Shown piece after piece: positions 21,978 to 33,367 of a DNA stretch of 64,000 bases. Positions within the stretch are counted from its first letter, which is position 1, and each line of letters starts with the position of its first letter. The notes below the pieces were generated by a model. It was not told the DNA's origin and ran no database searches. It worked only from the letters and a program-made list of their open reading frames with translations. Location of the stretch: positions 266,097,426 through 266,161,425 of the forward strand of contig CP136063.1 of the NCBI GenBank assembly GCA_032622095.1, read 5' to 3'. The stretch is from Siphonodentalium dalli. Its lineage: Eukaryota > Mollusca > Scaphopoda > Gadilida > Siphonodentaliidae. Position numbers and translations under genes: made by a program.

Positions 21978-22130
21978 TGTGACCCGCCATATCAAATCCA
22001 GTCGTAAGTCGGGATTTTTTTTACCCTGTGCCAATGCATTCTCTTATATATGCGAGTCGACCATAGGTCGCCTCGCATATATAAGAGAATGCATTGGTCT
22101 AACAATTGTTTACAATTTTAATAATTTTAA
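21978..22130. mobile_element. Composite MITE, left half only
   Basis: Starts TGTGACCCGCCATATCAAAT and contains the hairpin at 22024-22100, then gives way to the 51-bp array. The left flank (CGATGTATATAGTGATCGCG) also flanks the copy at 32027-32379, on its other side. Confidence 0.6.
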
Positions 22131-22740
22131 TGTGCTTCGGGTGCTATAGACCCCTCAGCCCTAGTTAAGTGGACATACTAATGTGCTTCGGGTGCTATAG
22201 ACCCCTCAGCCCTAGTTAAGTTGACATACTAATGTGCTTCGGGTGCTATAGACCCCTCAGCCCTAGTTAAGTGGACATACTAATGTGCTTCGGGTGCTAT
22301 AGACCCCTCAGCCCTAGTTAAGTGGACATACTAATGTGCTTCGGGTGCTATAGACCCCTCAGCCCTAGTTAAGTGGACATACTAATGTGCTTCGGGTGCT
22401 ATAGACCCCTCACCCCTAGTTAAGTGGACATACTAATGTGCTTCGGGTGCTATAGACCCCTCAGCCCTAGTTAAGTGGACATACTAATGTGCTTCGGGTG
22501 CTATAGACCCCTCAGCCCTAGTTAAGTGGACATACTAATGTGCTTCGGGTGCTATAGACCCCTCAGCCCTAGTTAAGTGGACATACTAATGTGCTTCGGG
22601 TGAGAATTACGACACCTCAGCCCTAGTTAAGTGGACATACTAATGTGCTTCGGGTGCTATATCAGGGAAATATACGACCCCTCAGCCCTAGTTAAGTGGA
22701 CATACTAATGTGCTTCGGGTGCTATATCAGGGAAATATGA
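22131..22740. repeat. 51-bp minisatellite, about 12 units
   Basis: TGTGCTTCGGGTGCTATAGA and CCTCAGCCCTAGTTAAGT recur every 51 bp. Nine units are almost identical. The last ones vary (GAGAATTACGACACC, ATATCAGGGAAATATACGA). The array starts inside the AT-rich body of a composite MITE and replaces its right half. Confidence 0.9.
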
Positions 22741-23136
22741 TAATCTTATTGATCAGACATACGTTTTGCCAAAATGTCCTGGTATTTCAAAACAGTTTTT
22801 CTCACAATCTGTCAGGAATTTCGTTGTGAAAAGGCGATTACTGTGACACAATATGCCTTATAATATTTCATGCATGCATGTATATGTATACCCCTATAAA
22901 TTGCTTTTTCAAAAATAATAAAACCATACAAATATGACACATATATACGTCCTACTACAATGTCTTTTCCCATAATATACAACAATGAATCCACCTGCTG
23001 GAAGATGTAACTTAATTTCCGGAAGATGTACATGTAGTTGTTGAAATTTTTACTATGACTAATATTGACTATCAATGCCGAATTAAGCCATTGTCAGAGA
23101 ATCTCAAATTAATTGGCATGGTGTGTGCATATGTAC

Positions 23137-23282
23137 AGTAATGCCCTAATTAATTGACTCCACAACCACAGCAGAATTATGGGTCACTGAGAGCTTTCCG
23201 GTGAATGGCAACAAGCCATATTTCCGACTAAATCCTGAAAAATTACCCATAATTCTGCTGTGGTTAAGGAGTCGATTGTAGG
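23137..23282. mobile_element. Small MITE, same family
   Basis: Ends GTAATGCCCTAATTAATTGA and ATAATTCTGCTGTGGTTAAG are inverted relatives. The core is in the opposite orientation to the copy at 40050. Confidence 0.6.
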
Positions 23283-23420
23283 TGTACAATGTCTGAATTT
23301 TGGATAGCCTTACATGCAGATGGGCTTAATTTAGATGGGAAACCGGCGGATGGACTATTGATGAGACCCCGGAACGTGCAGAAGAAGAGCTTTTCTCAAG
23401 ACGATAAGATGATTGATGGC

Positions 23421-23524
23421 ACATGAGACCTATATGCGAAGAACAGACTGGTAGCAGGTCCATCGATTCCCACATGAGACCTATATGCGAAGAACAGACT
23501 GGTAGCAGGTCCATCGATTCCCAG
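23421..23524. repeat. Direct duplication of about 52 bp
   Basis: CACATGAGACCTATATGCGA to GGTCCATCGATTCCC is present twice in tandem without differences, so the duplication is recent. Confidence 0.85.
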
Positions 23525-23646
23525 GGATAATTGTGTACTGTTCGTGATTCTTGCCTAATTCGATTTGAGACTCCTGCCGATGGCAAATAGTAAGCGTGAC
23601 GATCGTAGTGTGCGCCGTAAGACCAGCAGCATTACACGATGTTTTA

Positions 23647-24015
23647 CCCTGTGCCAATGCATTCTCTTATATATGCGAGTCGACCATAGGTCGCCTCGCA
23701 TATATAAGAGAATGCATTGGCCTAACAATTTTTTACAATTTTTAATAATTTCTTCTTGTATTCTTTAACAATTTTATAATTTCACCCATACAGAGCCCCA
23801 GACAAACATGAGCAGACGATACTCTTCTATATGCTTCTATATATGTGTGGGGCTCCCTGCAGGGTAATGGATGTTTTTTATTTTATGTCCTAAAAATTGT
23901 AAGAAACATTTATTTTTAAAAAATGATAAAATATTGTTAGGCCAATGCATTCTCTTATATATGCGAGGCGACCTATGGTCGACTCGCATATATAAGAGAA
24001 TGCATTGGCACAGGG
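23647..24015. mobile_element. Hairpin-ended MITE, full-length copy
   Basis: The 369-bp element begins CCCTGTGCCAATGCATTCTC and ends with its complement. Each terminal inverted repeat of about 80 bp is itself a perfect-looking hairpin (GCGAGTCGACCATAGGTCG loop region). A related unoccupied site occurs at 24298-24325. Comparison suggests a short TTTA duplication. Confidence 0.7.
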
Positions 24016-25489
24016 TTTATCGGGCTGTATACAGGGGGTCTGATAATAGAAAAACAAATAGTAAGCGTGACAATCGGAGCGTGCGCCGTAAGACCAGCAG
24101 CAGCGGGGACTAAGGCGACAACTAAGGGTAAATAATGGCAAATGTCGATAGCTCGAGTTATGACCCGTTTAATCTTACTTAAATAGCCCCATATATAGAG
24201 TCTCTGTCTCTTTGTATTGGATAGATGGCGTTAGTCGTTTATGTCCATCGTAATATTTCACCAAATTAAATTTTTTTAAATGAGATGGATATTTTTGGTA
24301 GCATTACACGATTTATCGGGCTGTAGGGGGTCTGATAATAGAAAAATAAGTATCCTGGGGGCATAACAGGCAGTGTAGCCTGTGTTAAATCTTTCATTAC
24401 TGGTTTGAAGGTTTAACTATTTTACAAAACTCGGAAAGTTCACAAAAAAAGTGAATTTTTTTTATACGCAACAGGATTTTCGTATTCAGCAAAGGCCAAC
24501 TCTGTGTTAATCGATGATTACAGGAAAATAGCCCGAATTCTCTCCCTTGAATTCTGTCATCTGCGTTTGCAAGACATTTTTTTCAAATTGATACGATAAC
24601 TTTTGTTTATTTAAAATATTTCTGATCTCTAACATAGCTCTATCAGGCGGAAGAAACTTATTTACTGACATTCGCTTTGTGTTTTTGTGTTGAAAATGGT
24701 AAATTCGAGTTAAAATATGGGTAAAATTGAGCGTTTTGTGTGTGCAAATCAAGGGACATAACTCCGTGACAAATTTTTACAAAGAAGCTAAAGCACAGAC
24801 ATATGATTATATACACACACAATTTCTGTCGAAAATAAAACATGCTTGATGGGACCTACTAGTATATATGCCAAAGATAATGGCTCAGCATAGATTTGAA
24901 TTACAGTACCCCCTCCCAGGTGGCCAAAATTGATGAAAATCGTGTATTGCTGCCTCACGCGACCATTCCGCCTACAGATCAGATAGATCAGACACATTTA
25001 GAAGGTTAGTTTAGCATTCAAAACTTGTAGCAAGGACTAATACAATATTCTAATGACCGAATGAGCGACTACCGCTATGCATGCCGTAAGACTATGGGAT
25101 TTGGGTGAGCGGAAAGAGCATTTTGATTCAAGCCTATATTCATCGAATTAGTGATCGCAGCTTGTCTTCACTGCCGACTATTGTTTCAGGAGTGGCACCA
25201 TGGAATGGATTAGGGGGGGGGGGCTACAGCACCATGTCGGGAACTGTTAGCCCCTCCTCCATCAGGGAGATCTACCATGGTCAGCCCGGTAGTATTAGCC
25301 CCCATGTCGGGGGTTCGTAGCCCCTACGTCGGGGAAATCATGGCGCCACCCCTGTTTTGTTTACAAGTGTTTCTACCCGTTGGGCCGATATCTATAAGCG
25401 GGTAGGTTTGGCACCGTAAAATCACACGACTTAACGCCAAGTGCATATCCATGGTAATACCATAGTTACAGGTATGTGTAACTAAACCT

Positions 25490-26070
25490 GACTTTTATTA
25501 TCCCCCCCCCCCCCCGCAACGAAGTTGTGGGGAGGGTATACTGGAATCAGCTTAGCCCTCCGTCGGTCCGTCCGTCGTTCGTCCGTCGTCCGTCCGTGGA
25601 CACACATTTGTCCGGAGTTTTTCTCAGTCGTTTTATGATCATTTTCCGTGAAACTTGGCACAGACATCAACCATGCACCATGGGAACCTGTGCACCTGCG
25701 ATTATGACGTATGTCGGACTTTTTCGACTTAGAAACTTTTCGCAACATGTATAATTTTGTCCGAGCTTTTATTCCTACATTTTTAGGTCAATGTTTTTTA
25801 ATCTTGGCACAGATATTTAGTACCATGGGAACCTGTGCACCTGCGATTATGACGTCTGTCCGACTTTTTTGTGAGGAGTTATTCCCCTTTTTCGACTTAG
25901 AACATTTTCGCAACATGCATAATTTTGTCAGAGCTTTTATTCCTACATTTTTCGGTCGATAGGTTTAAGATTAGGGTTAGGGTTGTGCACCTGCAATGGG
26001 AACTGTTATTTTATTATTTTAACTAAATGTTTACTGACATTTGAAACATCTTAGTATTTTAAAAACACGG
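25490..26070 (+). repeat. Dispersed repeat with CCGTCCGTCG stretch (mollusc type)
   Basis: A poly-C run and GTGGGGAGGGTATACTGGAA are followed by repeated GTCCGTCCGTCG, then TGAAACTTGGCACAGACATC and two copies of ACCATGGGAACCTGTGCACC. It ends in a short GATTAGGGTTAGGGTT. I recall this repeat layout from mollusc genomes; that is memory, not a search. Confidence 0.55.
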
Positions 26071-27164
26071 GGGGGGGGTATCCTTAGTCCCATTGGGATA
26101 GTCACACCTCTAGTTGCATTCGTAATCATGCTATGATCCGTAAAATCTACCTTTTGATTACGAGAGTCTACTACATTGAATTAAAATTGAATACCATTAT
26201 TGGATTCTGCAGCGTAAAGATACAGACATAATGATGTCTTTGCTATGAACTTATTATCTGAACATTTCATACGGGAACTACTCACCAATGAGTATTTAGT
26301 ATAGAAAGGGTTAGAACAACAACAACAACAACAACACAACAACGATGCTTTCGACGATAATGATGATGGCGATGTTTTCATTTGTAATGGAATGAAGGGA
26401 ATATAAAATATGCATACCTTCAATATATTATCCTAACTCCGAGTTCTGTTTCCACAAATGAATACTCACAACAGTGTCCAATGAAACATGGAGCTATTAT
26501 TATATGAGTTCTGTTTCCAGAAATGAATAGTCACAACAGTGTTCAATGAAATATGCAGCTATTTTCCAAAATGAGAGGTATTTGCTGAGTTAACTAGCGA
26601 ACCCGGAACCTTGCGCGGCTACACAATGTTACCATGGCATGTTATGCAGTTCGGCTCTACAAATTAATCCATATGGTGTGTGATATGTGTCTGCTTTAAT
26701 ATAAATGACATAAACATTGAATAACCTGACCGAATTATATCGCCTAGGTCTTCAAATCTATTATAGAATTTAATCCATGCCTGGAATTGGACCATTACCA
26801 AAACTAACGGTATCTAAATCTATAATAAATCATACCGGTTATATGAATATCTGTACTGTCTATTGAGATCGGGTTTCCAATATATGCAGTGCGTTCGTCT
26901 CTACTTGTCGCTTGTCCAAGCTGGGTTGGTAATTCCAGTCTGTGTTGCTTGATGCTGAAAAAATGAAGAAAAAACTGACCTTGCGTAATGTCATTGTAAC
27001 ATACGCCACATGTATATCCCGACATAAATTGTCCGACAGCTTCAGATATATGTATATTATAAGTTATCTCCGGCAAAATCGAGGGTAACTGATGATTTGA
27101 AATTGGATTCTCCGCCGAGAATTTCAAAAAAGAGACATCCAGGTACCAAATCACCATGTTGGCA
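26071..27164. other. Unassigned sequence with a (CAA)n run
   Basis: A short CAA/AAC microsatellite lies at about 26310-26343, and TGAGTTCTGTTTCCA(C/G)AAATGAATA is duplicated near 26440 and 26505. Nothing else is recognised. Confidence 0.4.
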
Positions 27165-27420
27165 AATTATTTTTTTTGATTTTTTTTTTAAAACATATTT
27201 TATTTGTAGTATAATACAAAATGGATTGGGGCACAAGTTACAAAACTTAATGAGCCCCTCTCCGGTATACATTGATACAAACAATTTGTTTAACAAAATG
27301 GCACAATAAGTAACTTATTTACAGCTGCACGTGGTGAATGAGAAAGATTATGATGGCAGATTGTAACAAATCATTGAGGAAGGATGAGAGTGAGTCAGTG
27401 AGAGTGATTGGTGGGGGGTG
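27165..27420 (-). repeat. Unexpanded relative of the 37-bp array locus
   Basis: Read on the minus strand, it has GCCAACGTTG-like GGCACC, TAAATAAGTTACTTATTG, a single CAATGTATACCGGAGAGGGG unit, CTTGTGCCCCAATCCATTTT, AATAAAATATG and an A-rich tail. This looks like a polyadenylated retroelement 3' end with one unit only. Confidence 0.6.
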
Positions 27421-27665
27421 CCAACGCCGAGTTTGCATTCTATGCTGAAGTGAAAGGAAAACATGTGATAATTGATAAACTAATTTCTTATCTTGAAATT
27501 TAACTAGAAACGTTTAGTCTCCGCGATAAAATGCTGGACTATTTTGAACAATTTCACATTTTGTTTGTTATGAGCATTCGGGAGGCCAGATATAACGTAT
27601 AACGCGACAATGCGGAGATCATGTATGTGCACTCGGGCCTGATTCGTCATCTCCGAGTTTTGACG

Positions 27666-28785
27666 TATAGATTGGGGTCCAGCCAAACCGGTTCTAAGGT
27701 GGCGTTTGTGACCTATATATTGGGGTCCAGCCAAACCGGTTCTAAGGTGGCGTTTGTGACCTATAAATTGGGGGTCCAGCCATACCGGTTCTAATGTGGC
27801 GTTTGTGACCTATAGATTGGGGTCCAGCCAAACCGATTCTAAGGTGGCGTTTGTGACCTATATATTGGGGTCCAGCCAAACCGGTTCTAAGGTGGCGTTT
27901 GTGACCTATAAATTGGGGGTCCAGCCATACCGGTTCTAATGTGGCGTTTGTGACCTATAGATTGGGGTCCAGCCAAACCGGTTCTAAGGTGGCGTTTGTG
28001 ACCTATATATTGGGGTCCAGCCAAACCGGTTCTAAGGTGGCGTTTGTGACCTATAGATTGGGGTCCAGCCAAACCGGTTCTAAGGTGGCGTTTGTGACCT
28101 ATATATTGGGGTCCAACCAAACCGGTTCTAATGTGGCGTTTGTGACCTATAGATTGGGGTCCAGCCATACCGGTTCTAATGTGGCGTTTGTGACCTATAG
28201 ATTGGGGTCCAGCCATACCGGTTCTAATGTGGCGTTTGTGACCTATAGATTGGGGTCCAGCCATACCGGTTCTAATGTGGCGTTTGTGACCTATAGATTG
28301 GGGGTCCAGCCAAACCGGTTTCTAAGGTGGCGTTTGTGACCTATAGATTGGGGTCCAGCCAAACCGGTTTCTAAGGTGGCGTTTGTGACCTATAGATTGG
28401 GGTCCAGCCAAACCGGTTTCTAAGGTGGCGTTTGTGACCTATAGATAGGGGGTCCAGCCAAACCGGTTCTAAGGTGGCGTTTGTGACCTGTAGATTGGGG
28501 TCCAGCCAAACCGGTTTCTCAGGTGGCGTTTGTGACCTATAGATTGGGGTCCAGCCAAACCGATTCTAAGGTGGCGTTTGTGACCTATAGATTGGCGATC
28601 CAGCCAAACCGGTTCTAAGGTGGCGTCTGTGACCTATAGATTGGGGGTCCAGCCAAACCGGTTCTAATGTGGCGTTTGTGACCTATATATTGGGGTCCAG
28701 CCAAACCGGTTCTAAGGCGGCGTTTGTGACCTATAGATTGGGGTCCAGTCAAACCTGGTTCTAAGGTAGCATTTGTGGACGTTCA
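27666..28785. repeat. 48-49-bp minisatellite, about 23 units
   Basis: GGTGGCGTTTGTGACCTATA and TTGGGGTCCAGCC recur every 48 bp, or 49 where a G or T run is one longer. A 48-bp period keeps frames open on both strands (16-residue repeats TYRLGSSQTGSKVAFV and MAGPQSIGHKRHIRTG). I regard these as a by-product of periodicity. Confidence 0.9.
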
Positions 28786-28835
28786 ATGGCAAGTGATTCG
28801 GTGAAATTAGCTTGTAATGAAACTACTCAGTTATA

Positions 28836-29240
28836 CCAATCAATCAATAGGTTTATTCAGAATCACACATGTGACATAAAAATCATAAATGCGGTATACA
28901 AATTTTAAAATGGTGCGATATGGTGTGAACAATCAGACATATGCATGGTTGAATTTGAAATATTAACTAAAGATATCATGTACAATATTCAATATAGTTC
29001 AAAGGGGGTGTCAGAGAGGGGGCGGTGGTCTTACATGTTCCTCGCCATGTCTTATGTATTCACAAAGTTTATGTAAAACAATATTATCAGACGACTGAAG
29101 AAGGGTTGATAACGTGTGTAAGTTGCAAACAGTCAATGCCCACGATGGTATAAATCTCCTCCTGATAGAGTTAAGGGCGTCACATTCGAATAAGAAGTGA
29201 TATTCGTCTCCAGGCGGACCACAAGCAGGTCGTTTGAATT
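28836..29240 (-). pseudogene. LINE C-terminal fragment with 3' UTR
   Basis: The minus strand reads CGPPGDEYHFLFECDALNSI, then RRRFIPSWALTVCNLHTLST, ending near 29015. This is the knuckle and C-terminus of a LINE of a different lineage from the 29565 copy. A 3' UTR follows and ends with AATAAACC and a short ATTG tandem tail at about 28836. The upstream part is frameshifted. Confidence 0.65.
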
Positions 29241-29564
29241 GTTATTGTCACGTCCGCAATTAACAGGAACAACCGCACGCTTATTACAACAGTCGTTTGG
29301 GAATGATTCAAAAAGAAGGAGAAGCATAAAAAAAGAAAGGAAGAAGTTTAAGAAGAAGAATAAGTTAGAAGATTTATAGATAGATATGGCAGTAGTTTCT
29401 CTGTTAGCCATCGTCAGTCCTCATTATCATCATCTTTTTATTCATCTGATATGTTCTATCAGTATACTTTTCGAGGATGTCTTTTGCAATACTAATAATG
29501 ATAATACTAACAACTGCAACAATCTGGCTTGAAATTTCAATAACATTAATAAAATGTATTATGT

Positions 29565-30113
29565 CTATAAATTTCTATTTCTGTGTTTGAACGCTAATTT
29601 CAGATAAAGGGTTAAGTTTCTCAAGGTAACGCGACCAGACTTTGTCAGTAGATCATAAAACTTGTTCTTAGATGGTGGATTCCAATAGTGTTTGGATATG
29701 TATTTTACCCGCAAGTGCCTCAAGTTGGCGCACTTCATAACACAATGGTATTCATCATCCAGTTCATTTTTGCACAAGCTACATAAATCTCGTTTTGCTC
29801 CTTGCTTACCCCATCTACTTGTTTCCACTTCCAATCTATGATTGCATGTACGTATTTTTATCAAATATTTTCTCAGACTGAAGGGGAAATAGGTAACATA
29901 GTTTTCTAAGCGGAGAGTTGACTTAAGTTCTTTGTAAAATATTCCTCGTGATGACGATTCTATATCTAACCACCCCTGTTGAGTGAACAGGTCAATCAAA
30001 GTTTTGGATATGTCTTTTTTCTGGCTGTCGACCACGCACGCCAAAACCAGCTGAGCTATTGGCCGCTCTGCCAACAAGCAGAATAGCAATTGATATCCTA
30101 TTATATGGCTCAA
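29565..30113 (-). pseudogene. LINE ORF2 C-terminal region
   Basis: The open frame of 182 codons contains QQGWLDIESSSRGIFYKELK, KYLIKIRTCNHRLEVETSRW and the knuckle CSLCKNELDDEYHCVMKC, then the C-terminus. This is the carboxy end of a LINE polyprotein that copies RNA into DNA at the target site. Only about the last 165 residues look LINE-like. The first 20 or so come from adjoining sequence. The RT-distal part of perhaps the same copy lies at 31288-31640, separated by about 1.2 kb that includes a hairpin MITE at 30236-30370. The 3' UTR runs toward 29500. Family level (CR1- or L2-like) is inferred. Confidence 0.75.
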
Positions 30114-30235
30114 GTGAACTTTCTGATTGTTTAAATACTCAGATCCTTGTTGCCGTACAGAAGTTCATTTTACAAACTCGGCGTTTCTCATAACCGTGAT
30201 GAGTCGTCCGATTCACCGGGCCATGCAATACATAG

Positions 30236-30370
30236 ACAGAACACAACGCGCATCTTAATCGAGAATCTTTTATCGAATGAGTTGCGGATGGCGCAAGGTG
30301 AAATATAACTTTGCGCCGTCCGCAACGAGTTCGATAAAAGATTCGAGATTATGATGCAAGTTGTGTTCTG
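30236..30370. mobile_element. Hairpin MITE of about 135 bp
   Basis: Inverted arms start ACAGAACACAAC and run through ATCTTTTATCGAA and GTTGCGGA(T/C)GGCGCAA to a loop at 30300-30308. Arms are about 85% identical. It lies in the segment separating two pieces of minus-strand LINE. Confidence 0.65.
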
Positions 30371-31287
30371 TATTTATTCTACACCGTTCAATCAGATAAG
30401 TTAAATCCATGAATGTCACCTTTATTGTTACTATAGCTAGCTTTATTGTGATTTAAGTCTGATAAATAACCAGCAATTATGGGGGGATCACCGGAAGTGG
30501 ATGATCGACGTAATGTACGTCATCTTTCTTGGCGACAACGTCAACAAGAATAGTTCCGGCTTGTATTCCACTAGAGGTATACACTAATATGTATTCAATG
30601 GCTGGGATTCCGTTGAATACATATGACTCGCGTCAATGGGTGTGGAATAAACCACTATATGTAATTGTGTATTTGTTTTATCACATTATCTGTATAGTGT
30701 GTGCTCTGGTAGGGTCGACTCATCATTTCTCAATGGAATTTTAATGAAATGAAATTTAATAATTTCCAATCGAGGGCCAATCATTCTCCGTGTCACTGGG
30801 CCACTCTCCATGCAATTGAGTCATTGTTTCATCATATAATGATAATAAGTACGCTTCTAACCAATTATTTTAATATTAATTAACAATACAATTAGGTTGA
30901 CTCGCATTTCGCATTTCCTCCATCTGGGCCGCGATGCGTTTCAATTTGATTTTGAATTTCCGATGGTTCGTAAATAGTATATGTTATAAATAACAAAGTT
31001 GTGTTACTAAAAATATATATAGTACTTCACTCCCCTCTTTCACTTTGGCTGATGTACGGTATACAATACCAATTAACTTGACAAACGTTCTTCCTTCCTG
31101 CACTCTATCACTCAACCCCTCGTCCTACTCCTAGAAATTATTTTTTTCTGATCTAACATGTTATCCCCGTCTGCTAAATTAACCCTATATGGTATCTATT
31201 CTGATACCAAGGGTAAACTTCTTATTCCGAGGAAAAGACTTGATAAAAGCCAATTTGTTTGTATGTGTTAAATGTTCTGTTCGAAAA

Positions 31288-31645
31288 TTAAATATTGTTT
31301 ACACTAAAACCAGCTGAGTGTATAATTGTGTTAGTAACATTAATATGTCTAAAGAGTTTGCCGTCGTGTTCCATAACACGAATCAAGATATCATATAGTT
31401 TCTTGGCCAGAACGGCCCCCTCTCCCGTCATGAGTCTCGACCAGTAGCTTACTAATATCTTCTTTACCATTATAGTCAAAGGGTGGCTGTCCATTTCCCC
31501 ATACACCATGTAATTCGGAGTGCTGGTCTTCATGTGCATCAATATTTGGCAGAATTTTAAATGTACACTCTCAATTTCTTTTATTTTTCCGAACCCCCAT
31601 ATTTCGCAGCCATATAACAAAATTGGAACTACAGTCCTAAATGAA
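31288..31645 (-). pseudogene. LINE reverse transcriptase C-terminal fragment
   Basis: The minus strand encodes TVVPILLYGCEIWGFGK (start just above 31620), VHLKFCQILMHMKTSTPNYM and VYGEMDSHPL. This block follows the RT domain in many invertebrate LINEs. The frame closes at 31288 after about 110 codons. Upstream codons no longer look like LINE. It probably belongs with 29565-30113. Confidence 0.75.
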
Positions 31646-32026
31646 CATCGAACATATCTGCCATCTGGTAAACGTCCTTTCTTTGGGTTTTTACCACATC
31701 GTTTGGGATATGTGTTGTCACCTTTGATTTTGTTTTTGCACGGGTGGCCTTCGCGGTGGGTATGCTGTTAAAATGGTCACCTCCGTGAAACTGCCATAAA
31801 TAGATATATTAAAATAAAGACATATTTTATTCTTGTACCAATCATAAATATCGTGTAAATAGTATGTTATTATCAAGTTTGTACGCTTTGTTATGTAAAC
31901 AAAAGGGAGGTTCTGTAACATTTTTGGCTTTTATCTAACAGATTGTGTTATAGCCACGGAAGAGCTGAATTAAAAATGCGTTATATCGATTTATGTTTGT
32001 TGTTGTAATTCGACTGTAGTTGTATT

Positions 32027-32379
32027 TGTGACCCGCCATATCAAATCCAGTCGTAAGTCGGGATTTTGTTTACCCTGTGCCAATGCATTCTCTTATATAT
32101 GCGAGTCGACCATAGGTCGCCTCGCATATATAAGATAATGCATTGGCCTAACAATTTTACTATTTTGTTCATGTATTCTTTAACAATTTTATAATTTCAC
32201 CCATACAGAGCCCCAGACAAACATGAGCAGACGACACTCTTCTATATGCTTCTATATATGTGTGGGTCTCCCTGCAGGGTAATGGATGTTTTTTATTTTA
32301 TGTCCTAAAAATTGTAAGAAACATTTATTTTAAAAAAAATGATAAAAAATTACGACTGGATTTGATATGGCGGGTCACA
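32027..32379. mobile_element. Composite MITE, right hairpin missing
   Basis: Outer ends TGTGACCCGCCATATCAAAT and its complement are intact. The inner element starts at 32073 with CCCTGTGCC and its left hairpin, but its right hairpin is deleted. The junction of outer and inner elements is the same as at 7911 and 22024. Confidence 0.65.
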
Positions 32380-33244
32380 TATAGTCCGGAGACGCGATGA
32401 CTATATACATCGAAGTTCATATGTAATGTGTAACGAACTCAAATTTGGCAATAAATGTTCTGAAAATTGTATTCCCAATTGCCTAAAGCTGTGAATAAAA
32501 ATAACGTTATCGCGTTAACATATAATGGCAAAAACCAGAATCATACAATATTAAATTGCCCCTCAGGTTCCGGTATATACGAAATCCCATAAGCGGGATA
32601 CATATAAACCATTAAACTGAAACTATACGCCAGCCTGCGATTTTTTTCTATGACCTCAAGTGATATTTCGACACGTGATTTATCTGTGGTATTCCATATT
32701 TCTTCTCCCGCCCTCTCGCGTTTAAAGCTGGGTATAGCTATTTATTATATGCTTCCCCATTAAATAGTGGGAAATTGCCGTGGCGTAGAGCGTTATATCC
32801 ATCGCCTGGACCGACTCGATGGATAACACTGACCGACTCGATGGATAACACAATAGTATTACTTTTTCGGAGATTACTTCCGGTTTATAGCGGCGAATCA
32901 CATTAAGTTTCAAAGCGTATCAATAACAGCCGGACTATTGTTTTAATTATTGATTTTCACGGTTCATAAACTGTTATTTAATTGTTATAATGTTAACTCA
33001 TTTGTTTTAATATATTCTTATCACTAAATTATGTATTCATTAATTTTCTCGCATCATTTCAGAATAAAACAATGGAGACTATTTCTTATGGCGGCTATGC
33101 TCGATATTAGTCATTCAGTGGTGAGCAAATCAATTGATGGAATGTAAACAAAATGCAAATGTCGAAGCTTTCTAACAATTTGAAGTGAACTGTAGGACAA
33201 AACTAGCAGTTTTGGTGCGGTTTATAGCGCATATAATAAAAAGA

Positions 33245-33367
33245 ACACCTACGGGTTTTGGTTGAATACCCGGATTATCTCATTCGTGGGTACAAGGAAA
33301 TACAGAATTTCCTGGTACCCACTCAAGAGATAATCCGGGTATTCAACCAAAACCCGTAGGTATTCTC
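33245..33367. mobile_element. Hairpin MITE of about 120 bp
   Basis: CACCTACGGGTTTTGGTTGA plus ATACCCGGATTATCTC is followed, after a short loop at 33302-33310, by the complement. Arms are about 55 bp and almost perfect. Confidence 0.7.

Noticed and set aside
27887-28339. Repeat-protein genes in the 48-bp array, both strands
   Set aside because: Open frames on both strands are explained by a stop-free unit divisible by 3. No start or stop context supports a gene.
29133-29411. 92-codon frame on the minus strand
   Set aside because: It is in a different register from the LINE C-terminus that reads convincingly through the same bases (29240 down to about 29015).
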